From Paenibacillus antibioticophila (GTDB lineage Bacteria > Bacillota > Bacilli > Paenibacillales > Paenibacillaceae): a DNA stretch of 64,000 nucleotides. A program made the translations under genes and the position numbers. A model generated the notes under the pieces. The model saw only the letters and a list, made by a program, of their open reading frames with translations. It had not been told where the DNA came from and did no database searches. Where the stretch lies: positions 640,751 through 704,750 of the forward strand of contig NZ_HG005140.1 of the NCBI RefSeq assembly GCF_000455265.1, written 5' to 3'. This document shows, in pieces, positions 43,371 through 51,434 of the stretch (position 1 is its first letter; each line of letters begins with the position of its first letter).

Positions 43371-44198
43371 ATGATGAGCATCGTGGACAAGCTAGCGGAC
43401 ATTTTTGCCGGACGATCCTATGAGCTTCACGGGGTATACCATTTGATCATTCAGCCCAAGAGCGTTCTCAGAAAGTGGAGAACCTCCCACCACGGCTTTC
43501 TGTTTGTTATACGAGGCCAGGCCAAAATGAAGGTGAATGGCACCCATTACGCCCTGCATCCGGGGACGGTGCTGCATGCCAGCCCAGGACTGGAACTGAA
43601 TGCACAGCTGCTAGGCGAGTCCGAGCTTGAGTATTTCTCCCTCTTCTACACACTTGACCATCCGGAGATGCTCAAGAGCATCGGTGAAGCCAGCGAGCAT
43701 TTCCTGCTTGAGCCAGGGCCAAGTCCATCCGTCCCCGAGCTGCTCACTATGCTTCACCGCAATATTCGTATGTCAGAGACAAGCATCGCCAAGCTCCGGG
43801 CCAAGGAGCTGTTCTTAAGCCTGATGCACCAGACGCTGGCTAACTGCCAATATCGGGCAAGCGGGAGCTCCCCCGACAAAAAGACCATTGAACAGGCACT
43901 GGCCTATATTAATGAATATTATATGAATCCACTAACACTGGATGAGCTGGCCAGCCTCTACGCCATGCCCCCCCAACGATTTTCCTACTACTTCCGTAAA
44001 TACACAGGATGGGGGCCGATTGATTATGTGATTCATTACCGTATGGAAAGAGCAAAAGAGCTGCTAAAAAACGGCACCTTCCTCGTCCGCGATGTGGCCG
44101 CCAGCGTCGGATACGCCAACCCGCTGTATTTTAGCCGGGTATTTAAGAAAAAGTTCAGTGTCTCCCCCTCTGAATATATCCGGCAGCTGGAGCCATAA
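43371..44198 (+). CDS. AraC-family transcriptional regulator
   Basis: A 275-residue activator: N-terminal cupin-like sensor (HHGFLFVIRGQAKMKVNGTHYALHPGTVLHASPGLEL) and two C-terminal AraC helix-turn-helix motifs (LTLDELASLYAMPPQRFSYYFRKYTG and LVRDVAASVGYANPLYFSRVFKKKFSVSPSEYIRQL). I use ATG 43371, after GGGAAGGCAGG; the frame opens at 43335 inside the Fur box, which cannot be the start. It probably senses a chelate or an imported metabolite and activates the divergent operon and perhaps the monooxygenase/transporter operon. Confidence 0.92.
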   Translation: MMSIVDKLADIFAGRSYELHGVYHLIIQPKSVLRKWRTSHHGFLFVIRGQAKMKVNGTHYALHPGTVLHASPGLELNAQLLGESELEYFSLFYTLDHPEMLKSIGEASEHFLLEPGPSPSVPELLTMLHRNIRMSETSIAKLRAKELFLSLMHQTLANCQYRASGSSPDKKTIEQALAYINEYYMNPLTLDELASLYAMPPQRFSYYFRKYTGWGPIDYVIHYRMERAKELLKNGTFLVRDVAASVGYANPLYFSRVFKKKFSVSPSEYIRQLEP

Positions 44199-44260
44199 GC
44201 CCCTCTTATTTCAGAATTATGCATGTCCTATTTCTGATTCGTGCATTCCCCATATGAGCT

Positions 44261-44309
44261 TTCCCTGTTACTATCATTGAGAATGATTATCAATGATAGT
44301 AACAGGGAA
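44261..44309. promoter_or_regulatory. 20-bp perfect inverted repeat enclosing a Fur box
   Basis: TTCCCTGTTACTATCATTGA (44261-44280) is repeated inverted at 44290-44309, around nine bases. The centre forms TGAGAATGATTATCA (44278-44292), one mismatch from the Fur consensus. The right arm supplies the ribosome-binding site (AGGGAAGGG) of the monooxygenase gene, so as RNA the hairpin could also hide it. Roles as Fur operator, AraC site, or terminator for the AraC gene are all possible. Confidence 0.8.
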
Positions 44310-44316
44310 GGGTTGA

Positions 44317-45630
44317 TTGACTTTGCATGTAGACAAGCAGCTATGCATTGGATTGTCTCTATCGCCAACCTGGCTCAAAGGAGCAGGCTGGCGCAGGGAG
44401 GACAGTCGTGCGGAACAAATCTTCTCAAGCAGTTTCTACACCGATCTGGCAAGACAAGCAGAGCGGGCCAAGCTGGATTTCGTATTTAAGCCGGATGTGA
44501 TGGCTCTTCCTGTAGAAACACTGGAGCGCTCTCCAGGCTTCGGTGGGCTTGATCCATCCTTGCTGCTCGCAGCGCTTGCGCAGTCCACCAGGCACATCGG
44601 TCTGGTAACTACCGTGTCCTCAACATTTACACCCCCCTACCTCGCAGCAAGGCAAGCCCAATCCCTGAATTGGATCAGCCAGGGGCGCGCCGGCTTAAAC
44701 ATAGTAACTGCGATTGATGGCGCCGCCAACTTCGGGCTTCGTGATATGCCTCCATCAGAGGAGAGGTACGCCAAGGCAACGGAGTTCACACAGGTGGTAC
44801 GCCAGCTCTGGAACAGCTTCCCCGGTGAAGCAATGATCGTTGATCGCAACGCCGGACAGTTTGCGGACCCGTCCAGAATATTGCCTATTGATCACCAAGG
44901 GAATTTCTTCCGTGTTCAGGGGCCTCTGAATTTACCTACCTACCCGGCAGGTGAAATTCCCTTGATTCAAGCTGGAGCATCAGCCGCAGGACTGGACTTC
45001 GCCGCCGCAGCAGCGGATGGTATATTTGCAGCAGCGCCCGATATGGCCGCAAGCTTCCAATTGCGTCAAAGCTTGCAGAGCCGGGCAAGAAAGATAGGAC
45101 GGTCACCGGAAGCGATCCGTGTGCTGCCGGGCATGCACTTCTTCCTTGCGCACACACGCAATGAGGCATTGGACCTGCACCGGGAGACACATGCGCATCT
45201 ATCTGTTGAGCAGCGTTATGCATCCATTCAAGCCCTGCTAGGTATAGATATGCGGCATTTCGCTCCGGACCAGCCGATAACCCTGAGCCTGCTTCCCGAT
45301 CCGCCTGTGGCTGTGCGGAGCAGAACCCATACCGACCTGCTCCGCACGCTGATTGAACGGGAACAGCCCACGGTTCAGGAACTGATCGCAAGGCCGGAGG
45401 TTGTCAATTCCGGACACTGGGTAGTCATTGGGACGGTGGAGGATGCTCTGAAAGAAATTCTCGCATGGCATGAAGCCGGGGCCATGGATGGATTCATCGC
45501 ACTGCCGGGCGGCTCTTCAACGTCACTGCAATTATTTTTCGAGGAACTGATCCCCCGGCTTGCTGAGAGAGGCTTGTTCAGACGCGAGTACAAGGGCAAC
45601 ACCCTCCGCGAACATTTGGGGATCGTTTAG
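44317..45630 (+). CDS. NtaA/SnaA/DszA-type flavin-dependent monooxygenase
   Basis: A 437-residue TIM-barrel monooxygenase of the bacterial-luciferase-like class, FMNH2-dependent group that includes nitrilotriacetate and EDTA monooxygenases and desulfurisation enzymes. Family blocks: GAGWRREDSRAEQIFSSSFYTDLARQAERAKLDFVFKPD, GLVTTVSSTFTPPYLAARQAQSLNWISQGRAGLNIVTAI, ERYAKATEFTQVVRQLW, DHQGNFFRVQGPLNLP and IPLIQAGASAAGLDFAAAAADGIFAA. TTG start with GGGAAGGG just upstream. Placed under a Fur box and before an iron-chelate importer, it may cleave the imported chelator. Confidence 0.9.
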   Translation: MTLHVDKQLCIGLSLSPTWLKGAGWRREDSRAEQIFSSSFYTDLARQAERAKLDFVFKPDVMALPVETLERSPGFGGLDPSLLLAALAQSTRHIGLVTTVSSTFTPPYLAARQAQSLNWISQGRAGLNIVTAIDGAANFGLRDMPPSEERYAKATEFTQVVRQLWNSFPGEAMIVDRNAGQFADPSRILPIDHQGNFFRVQGPLNLPTYPAGEIPLIQAGASAAGLDFAAAAADGIFAAAPDMAASFQLRQSLQSRARKIGRSPEAIRVLPGMHFFLAHTRNEALDLHRETHAHLSVEQRYASIQALLGIDMRHFAPDQPITLSLLPDPPVAVRSRTHTDLLRTLIEREQPTVQELIARPEVVNSGHWVVIGTVEDALKEILAWHEAGAMDGFIALPGGSSTSLQLFFEELIPRLAERGLFRREYKGNTLREHLGIV

Positions 45631-45690
45631 ACCTGTTCATCACGCTTTCAGGTTACTTTTACAACGAATCGAAAGGGGATCACGAAAGAA

Positions 45691-46719
45691 ATGAATAAGA
45701 GACAGTACACAAAGATGAAGTGGACAGGCCTGGCCATGCTGCTTGTCCTTGTTCTGGCAATAGCCGGATGTGGAGCACAGCAGAACAATGCGGCAACACC
45801 CGCCACTGCGAACGATACACCAGTTGAAGACGCGGGAACCAAGCAAGCAACGAGCGATACGGCATCTGATAGCGACACGAGAACCATCGAGTACCTTGGC
45901 GAAACCTATACATTGCCTAAAAATGTAACAAAAATCGTCGTCACCGGAGCGATGGAAGCCATGGAGGATGCAGCGGCGCTTGACGTTCAACTGGCCGGAG
46001 CCATCTCTGTAGGCGGACAATTCCCGGAGGTCTTCGCAGAAATCACCCGTGAGGCCGAGTCCATCGGGGAGAAGCAGCAGCCCGACTTCGAGAAGATCGT
46101 TCAGATTAGCCCGGATGTCATTCTGGGTACGACTAAATTCCAGCCTGAAGTGCTTGAGAAGCTGCAAAAAATCGCAACCACAATACCCGTATCCCACATC
46201 TCGACCAACTGGGAGGCCAATCTTCGGCTGATGGGCGAGCTGGCAGGGAAGCAGGAGGAAGCCGAGCGCATCTTGACTCAGTACAAGCGTGACGCACAAG
46301 CGGCCAATACTTCATTGAAGGCCAAGCTCCAGGGCAATACCGTCGCGGCTATCCGTATTCGCGGAGCACAGGCTTATGTATATCCTGCCGATATCTACCT
46401 GAACCCGGTGCTGTATGGCGAAATTGGTCTGGAAGTTCCTCCACAGATTAGTGCGGCCAAGACACAGGAAGCCATTTCCGATGAGCAACTGGCGGAGATG
46501 AATCCGGATTATTTGTTCATCGAATTCGCAGCAAGTGAGAATAACGAAGCCGAGAAGGCCTACGAGGAATTGAAGAAGAAGCCGATCATTCAGAACATTA
46601 AGGCCTTCAAGCAAGATCAGGTATTTGTCAATGAGTTGGACCCGTTGCTGGAGGGCGGCACTGCCTTCAGTCGGATTCAATTTCTGGAAATCGTGCAAAA
46701 TCTGCTGGCAAAGCAATAG
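45691..46719 (+). CDS. Iron-chelate (siderophore) ABC transporter binding lipoprotein
   Basis: A 342-residue lipoprotein: lipobox AIAGC, a Thr/Asp-rich linker, then a class III binding-protein fold (TIEYLGETYTLPKNVTKIVVTGAMEAMEDAAALDVQLAGAISVGGQFPEVF; FEKIVQISPDVILGTTKFQPEVLEKLQKIATTIPV; EMNPDYLFIEFA; VFVNELDPLLEGG). FhuD/FeuA/FecB-like proteins of this type bind ferric chelates or related metal complexes. Sixty bases after the monooxygenase and probably cotranscribed. Confidence 0.9.
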   Translation: MNKRQYTKMKWTGLAMLLVLVLAIAGCGAQQNNAATPATANDTPVEDAGTKQATSDTASDSDTRTIEYLGETYTLPKNVTKIVVTGAMEAMEDAAALDVQLAGAISVGGQFPEVFAEITREAESIGEKQQPDFEKIVQISPDVILGTTKFQPEVLEKLQKIATTIPVSHISTNWEANLRLMGELAGKQEEAERILTQYKRDAQAANTSLKAKLQGNTVAAIRIRGAQAYVYPADIYLNPVLYGEIGLEVPPQISAAKTQEAISDEQLAEMNPDYLFIEFAASENNEAEKAYEELKKKPIIQNIKAFKQDQVFVNELDPLLEGGTAFSRIQFLEIVQNLLAKQ

Positions 46720-46734
46720 ATAGGAGCTAAAAGA

Positions 46735-47736
46735 ATGCTGGAGTTCGGTAGAGCCATAGTCCGGATCAGCCTGTTTGCTCTCCTATGCATGGTTACCATC
46801 ATGGCCTCCGTCTCCCTGGGCTCCAAGATCATCCCCTTGGAAACGGTATGGCAAAGCTTTGTACAGTTTGACCCGGAGAATATGGATCACTTGATCCTGC
46901 AAACCTCGCGCCTCCCCAGAGGCATCGGCGCCTTGCTCATCGGTGCCTTTATGGCCGTCTCCGGCGCTCTGATGCAGGGGATGACACGGAATTATCTGGC
47001 CTCCCCTTCCATTCTGGGCGTTGCCGACGGCTCCGTATTTATCATTACCCTGTGCATGGTCTTTCTGCCCGGTTCTTCCTCTGTAACACTGATCATATGT
47101 TCACTCACCGGCTCGGCTCTAGGCGCCGCATTAGTATTTGCTATAGCGCGTGCGCTGCCAGGAGGCATGACACCACTAACCCTAAGCATCCTGGGAACCA
47201 TCATCGGAACCTTGCTTAACGGAACAGCGCAGGCGCTCGCCTCTTACTTTCAAGTGTCCCAGAACATTAGCTTCTGGTACAACGCCAGACTGCATCAAAT
47301 GGACCCCGTCCTGATCAAATGGACGATTCCCTTTGCCATCGTCGGCCTTGCTCTGGCCTTCTTGGTCCTTCGCTCCGTGGCCGCCCTATCCTTGGGCGAA
47401 GACATCGCCCGCGGGATGGGTGTTCGCGTTCCGTTGATGAAGGCCTTGATTATGCTGAGCGTTGTCATTCTGACGGGGGTATCGGTTGCCATGGCCGGGA
47501 AGATTGCTTTTGTCGGCCTGATTATTCCGCATATCGCCCGGATGCTCTTCGGAGCGGATTACCGTAAAATCGTTCCCTGCTCCGCCGTGCTCGGCGCCTT
47601 GTTCCTGGCCTGGTCGGACATTATCAGCCGCTTCCTGAATGCTCCCTTTGAGACACCTGTCGGTGTCGTTACGGCGATATTCGGCGTTCCGTTCTTTCTC
47701 TACCTGATCAAAACGAAGGGAGGAAGAAGCGCATGA
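46735..47736 (+). CDS. FecCD-family iron-chelate ABC permease 1
   Basis: A 333-residue permease with about nine to ten membrane segments. FecCD motifs: TSRLPRGIGALLIGAFMAVSGALMQGMTRNYLASPSILGVADGS, LGEDIARGMGV, MAGKIAFVGLIIPHIARMLFGADYRKIVPCSAVLGALFLAWSDIISR and ETPVGVVTAIFGVPFFLYLI. AGGAG precedes its ATG; its end overlaps the next gene by four bases. Confidence 0.93.
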   Translation: MLEFGRAIVRISLFALLCMVTIMASVSLGSKIIPLETVWQSFVQFDPENMDHLILQTSRLPRGIGALLIGAFMAVSGALMQGMTRNYLASPSILGVADGSVFIITLCMVFLPGSSSVTLIICSLTGSALGAALVFAIARALPGGMTPLTLSILGTIIGTLLNGTAQALASYFQVSQNISFWYNARLHQMDPVLIKWTIPFAIVGLALAFLVLRSVAALSLGEDIARGMGVRVPLMKALIMLSVVILTGVSVAMAGKIAFVGLIIPHIARMLFGADYRKIVPCSAVLGALFLAWSDIISRFLNAPFETPVGVVTAIFGVPFFLYLIKTKGGRSA

Positions 47737-48776
47737 ACCAGCAGAAGCAGCAGAAACAGCAGGTACGGGCCTCGCTCGTATTTTTGTTCGCTATGGCCCT
47801 GTCTCTACTAGTCATGTATATCAGCATCACGAACGGCTCCTTCGATATACCTGCGCTGGATGTCGCTCGAACCCTGCTGCGCCTTCAATCGGTCGAGCAA
47901 TACGACCTGATTATATTCGACTTTCGCTTACCCCGAATCGTCATCGGGGCTTCGGTAGGATTTGCACTGGGAACTGCCGGTGCCGTGCTTCAAGGCATCA
48001 CGCGGAACCAGCTTGCCGATCCGGGCATTCTAGGCATCCAGTCTGCTGCAGGCCTGGCCATTGTAGGCTACATGTTTTTCTTTCAAGGCACATTAAAGGG
48101 AATCGGCTGGCTGTCAACGATGATGATGCCGCTATTTGGCTGGGTCGGAGGCCTGATCGCCGCCCTGCTGCTGCTGATTTTCGCCCGCCAGCAGGGCGTG
48201 CTTGACCCCCAGAGGCTGATCTTATCGGGGATTGCCTTTAGCTCAGGCTTCGGCGCATTGACGCTGTACCTCTCTCTGAAGATGGACCCCCAGGATTTCG
48301 AGATGGCCACAGTCTGGCTGTCAGGCAGTATCTACGGTGCTAGTTGGGAGCAAATTGCCGCCCTTCTGCCGTGGATAATCCTGCTCGTCCCCTTGATCTG
48401 GATGAGAGCGCATATTCTCAACTTGCTCCATCTGGACGAGGTGACCCTATCCGGAATCGGTGTAAACAAGGCTCGTGAGAGAATGGTTCTGCTTCTGTGC
48501 TGTGTTGGATTAATCGGTGCCAGCGTATCCGTAGCAGGGAGCATCAGCTTTATCGGCCTGATTGCCCCCCATATTGCCAGACGACTGGTCGGCATTCCAT
48601 ACAAATACGTGATTCCCGTTTGCGGCGTTATCGGCATGCTCATGGTATTGCTGGGAGACCTGATCGGTAGAACCCTCTTCACCCCGGTCGAGCTGCCGGT
48701 TGGCATTGTCATCTCCATCATCGGTGTACCGTTTTTCATCTATTTACTGTTCAGATCCAAAAACAAACATTCATGA
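47733..48776 (+). CDS. FecCD-family iron-chelate ABC permease 2
   Basis: A 347-residue permease forming a heterodimer with the preceding one. Motifs: DFRLPRIVIGASVGFALGTAGAVLQGITRNQLADPGILGIQSAAG, VAGSISFIGLIAPHIARRLVGIPYKYVIPVCGVIGMLMVLLGDLIGRTLF and ELPVGIVISIIGVPFFIYLLF. No ATPase gene follows, so the pair must use an ATPase encoded elsewhere, as several Bacillus siderophore importers share YusV. Confidence 0.93.
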   Translation: MNQQKQQKQQVRASLVFLFAMALSLLVMYISITNGSFDIPALDVARTLLRLQSVEQYDLIIFDFRLPRIVIGASVGFALGTAGAVLQGITRNQLADPGILGIQSAAGLAIVGYMFFFQGTLKGIGWLSTMMMPLFGWVGGLIAALLLLIFARQQGVLDPQRLILSGIAFSSGFGALTLYLSLKMDPQDFEMATVWLSGSIYGASWEQIAALLPWIILLVPLIWMRAHILNLLHLDEVTLSGIGVNKARERMVLLLCCVGLIGASVSVAGSISFIGLIAPHIARRLVGIPYKYVIPVCGVIGMLMVLLGDLIGRTLFTPVELPVGIVISIIGVPFFIYLLFRSKNKHS

Positions 48777-48885
48777 CCCTTTTCGGGCCACAGGCTATCG
48801 GACTGCGAGTCCGGATAAAAATCTTCGTTTGTTTCGGTTGTCTTTCCGGTGCAACTGTGTGCTCCTAGCAATAATTTAACCAAAA

Positions 48886-48941
48886 TTTAAACTTGGCCAG
48901 AGCTTCCCTTTAAACTTCCCTCGGTATGATCAATACCGAGG
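48886..48941 (+). promoter_or_regulatory. Direct repeats and palindrome before the immunity transporter
   Basis: TTTAAACTT occurs at 48886-48894 and 48909-48917, a 23-base period, as expected for side-by-side binding of an OmpR-type response regulator. CCTCGGTAT and ATACCGAGG (48919-48927, 48933-48941) form a perfect 9-5-9 hairpin whose right arm includes the GAGG ribosome-binding site of the ATPase gene. Confidence 0.45.
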
Positions 48942-48950
48942 TGATTTTAC

Positions 48951-49871
48951 GTGAGTGAATGGATTATTGAAACAAAGGGTTTAACGAAAAAATACCGTGG
49001 CCGCAGCGCCGTGGATCAACTGGATCTGAATATTGCAAAAGGTGATATCTACGGCTTCCTTGGCCCGAACGGGGCCGGGAAAACAACAACCATCCGCATG
49101 CTGCTTGGACTGATTCAGCCGACGGCAGGCAGTATCTCGATCTTTGGACAGGAGCTTAACAAGCATAAGCTCGATATTTTGCGCCGAATCGGATCTCTGG
49201 TTGAGTATCCTTCCTACTACGGCCATCTGAGCGCTGTGGATAATCTTGAAGCTATCCGCCGCATTCTCAGCGTGCCCAAATCCAGAATCGACGAGGTGCT
49301 GGAGATCGTCTCGCTGACCAGCGAGTCACGGCGCCCGGTCAAGGGCTTCTCGCTGGGCATGAAGCAGCGGCTGGGCATCGCAGCATCTTTGCTTGCAAAC
49401 CCTGAGTTGCTCATTCTGGACGAGCCGACCAACGGGCTGGATCCTTCCGGGATCCATGAGATCCGTGAGCTGATCAAGAGCATGCCGGAGCAATACGGCA
49501 TTACCGTGCTGGTCTCCAGCCACTTGCTTAGCGAAGTAGAGCAAATGGCCGGGCGGGTCGGTATTATCCGCGAAGGACGCATGGTATTCCAGGATACGAT
49601 TCGGAATTTGAAAGAGCAGGCTTCGTCCGAGATATCCCTGGTTGTCTCCGATCCCGAAGCAGCGCTGTGGCTGGCTCGAGATACTGGGCTGGGCGTGGCT
49701 GGAACCGTGAAAGAGGGGGCGCTCGTGTTCCCGGGCATGGCGGACAAGAATGTTCCTTTGCTGGTTAAACGGCTCGTTGAGAACGGTCATGATATTTACC
49801 GGGTCGAGGAGCACCGGAAATCGCTGGAGGATATCTTCATGCAAGTCATCGGGGGCGGTGACCGGCTATGA
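48951..49871 (+). CDS. Peptide-antibiotic immunity ABC transporter ATPase (BcrA/LanF-like)
   Basis: A 306-residue ATPase with Walker A GPNGAGKTT (about 37-45), signature FSLGMKQRLGIAASLL, Walker B LLILDEPTNGLDPSG and H-loop VSSHLLSEVEQ; the KGFSLGMKQR form and the C-terminal extension with VEEHRKSLEDIFMQVIGG are typical of BcrA/LanF. These transporters remove lantibiotics or bacitracin from the membrane. GTG start preceded by GAGG within a hairpin. No bacteriocin precursor or modification gene is nearby, so it is likely a stand-alone resistance system. Confidence 0.9.
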   Translation: MSEWIIETKGLTKKYRGRSAVDQLDLNIAKGDIYGFLGPNGAGKTTTIRMLLGLIQPTAGSISIFGQELNKHKLDILRRIGSLVEYPSYYGHLSAVDNLEAIRRILSVPKSRIDEVLEIVSLTSESRRPVKGFSLGMKQRLGIAASLLANPELLILDEPTNGLDPSGIHEIRELIKSMPEQYGITVLVSSHLLSEVEQMAGRVGIIREGRMVFQDTIRNLKEQASSEISLVVSDPEAALWLARDTGLGVAGTVKEGALVFPGMADKNVPLLVKRLVENGHDIYRVEEHRKSLEDIFMQVIGGGDRL

Positions 49872-50581
49872 TGCTCCGCGCTTTGTCCGCTGATTTTCTC
49901 AAAATTCGCAAAAAGGGCATTTGGCTGCTGATCTTCATCGCCCCCATCGGACTTGTCGCCATGCAGGCTCTTAATTTCGGTCTTCGGCTGGATTATTTAA
50001 TGAAGCAGTATGCGGATGACTTGTGGGGCGGATTGATCGAAAATATCTCCTTCTTCGTTCCGATTTCTCTCTATCTCGGCGTAACGCTCGTCAGCTCGCT
50101 GGTAGCGGGCGTCGAGCATCAGATGAGCTCCTGGAAGCAGCTGCTGGCCTTGCCGATTTCGCGGATTTCGGTATTTAGCGCCAAATTCACCCTATGCTTC
50201 CTGGTCCTCTGTGTGTCCTGTCTGCTGCTGCCTATCGGTACGGCACTGCTTGGCCTGCTGCTCGGCTTCGGAGCTGAGCTGCCTTATCTGGATCTGCTGC
50301 GGATGGGCTTCGCTTCGTTTGCAGCCGTGCTGCCGATGCTGGCCTTGCAGCTATGGCTGTCGCTCACCTTCCGCAATCAGTCGATGCCGGTAACTTTGGG
50401 TGTAGGTGCCGCGGTAATCTCGCCGTTCACGCTTCAGCTGCCGGAGTGGTTCCCGCTCAACTGGCCGGTTTACGCCTTTAGCGGCCCTCATGCCTGGTGG
50501 TTTATGGTCGCAGGGACCCTCTGCGGTCTTGTGATTATGGTCATGGGTATGCTGCATTTTAACAGAAAGGATGTGGATTAA
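49868..50581 (+). CDS. Lantibiotic-immunity ABC permease (MutE/EpiE-like)
   Basis: A 237-residue ABC-2-type permease with six membrane segments. The N-terminal LRALSADFLKIRKKGIWLLIFIAPIGLVAMQALNFGLR and EHQMSSWKQLLALPISRISVFSAKFTLCFLVLCVSCL are family hallmarks. Its start overlaps the ATPase stop (ATGATG). Confidence 0.88.
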   Translation: MMLRALSADFLKIRKKGIWLLIFIAPIGLVAMQALNFGLRLDYLMKQYADDLWGGLIENISFFVPISLYLGVTLVSSLVAGVEHQMSSWKQLLALPISRISVFSAKFTLCFLVLCVSCLLLPIGTALLGLLLGFGAELPYLDLLRMGFASFAAVLPMLALQLWLSLTFRNQSMPVTLGVGAAVISPFTLQLPEWFPLNWPVYAFSGPHAWWFMVAGTLCGLVIMVMGMLHFNRKDVD

Positions 50582-50582
50582 A

Positions 50583-51317
50583 ATGGGAGGCCTGCTACGC
50601 GTATTGTCCGCCGAACGGCTGAAAATGTCTAAGTCCTGGATCTGGTTGATCCTGCTGGCCAGTCCGATTATTTCGGTTCCCATCGGCGTCCTTACACAGA
50701 TCCCTGAGGATGGTAACCCTTGGACCTATATTCTGGGCTCCATGGTCGTGCTTCATGCGCTTCTGTTCCTGCCCATACTGTCGGGACTGCTTCCCGCCTT
50801 TCTATGCCGGTATGAGCATACCGGCGGCGGATGGAAGCAATTGCTGGTGCTGCCGGTATCGCGCACGGCAGTCTATTTGGGCAAGCTGCTCACATCCGCC
50901 CTGCTGCTCGCCTTCTGCCAGATCATGTTTCTGGGTGCAATCCTCTTGGCCGGCTGGATTCAGCACGTCACCGTTCCGGTATCATGGGGATTGCTGGCAA
51001 CGAACCTGCTTGGCGGCTGGGTGGCTTGCTTGCCTCTGGTCGCCCTGCAGCTTGGCGTATCGCTGAGCTGGGCCAGCTTCGCTGCTCCGCTTGCCGTGAA
51101 TGTGTCATTGACCATTCCCAGCATGCTGATCATTAACTCGGCTAAGATCGGACCGTTCTACCCGTGGGCCCAGCCCGTACTGGCGATGATGCCCCATCAG
51201 GAGCGAAACTTCGGCGCCTTCAACCTGCCGATCGAGAGCTTGATGATCACAGTGGTCGGCAGCTTCGTGCTCTTCTTCGCCGCCGGGTTGATTTATTTTC
51301 GTCGGAAAGAGATTTAA
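50583..51317 (+). CDS. Lantibiotic-immunity ABC permease (MutG/EpiG-like)
   Basis: A 244-residue paralogous permease: LLRVLSAERLKMSKSWIWLILLASPIISVPIGVL, CRYEHTGGGWKQLLVLPVSRTAVYLGKLLTSALLLAF. Six membrane segments. It forms the LanFEG complex with the preceding two proteins. An alternative start at 50571 overlaps the previous gene; AAAGG favours ATG 50583 though the spacing is long. Confidence 0.87.
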   Translation: MGGLLRVLSAERLKMSKSWIWLILLASPIISVPIGVLTQIPEDGNPWTYILGSMVVLHALLFLPILSGLLPAFLCRYEHTGGGWKQLLVLPVSRTAVYLGKLLTSALLLAFCQIMFLGAILLAGWIQHVTVPVSWGLLATNLLGGWVACLPLVALQLGVSLSWASFAAPLAVNVSLTIPSMLIINSAKIGPFYPWAQPVLAMMPHQERNFGAFNLPIESLMITVVGSFVLFFAAGLIYFRRKEI

Positions 51318-51393
51318 GGGCCGAGGCGGGCGACAGCCTAAGGGCTTTTCAGCACCAGGTTATCGCCCATGTCGGGCGCACACGGCAAAGAAA

Positions 51394-51432
51394 CCCTTCC
51401 GCAGCTCACAAACCTGCCCGGAGGGGTTTTTC
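51394..51432 (+). terminator. Intrinsic terminator of the immunity operon
   Basis: AAACCCTTCC pairs with GGAGGGGTTT, followed by a T-run (GTTTTTCG). Confidence 0.7.
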
Positions 51433-51434
51433 GT

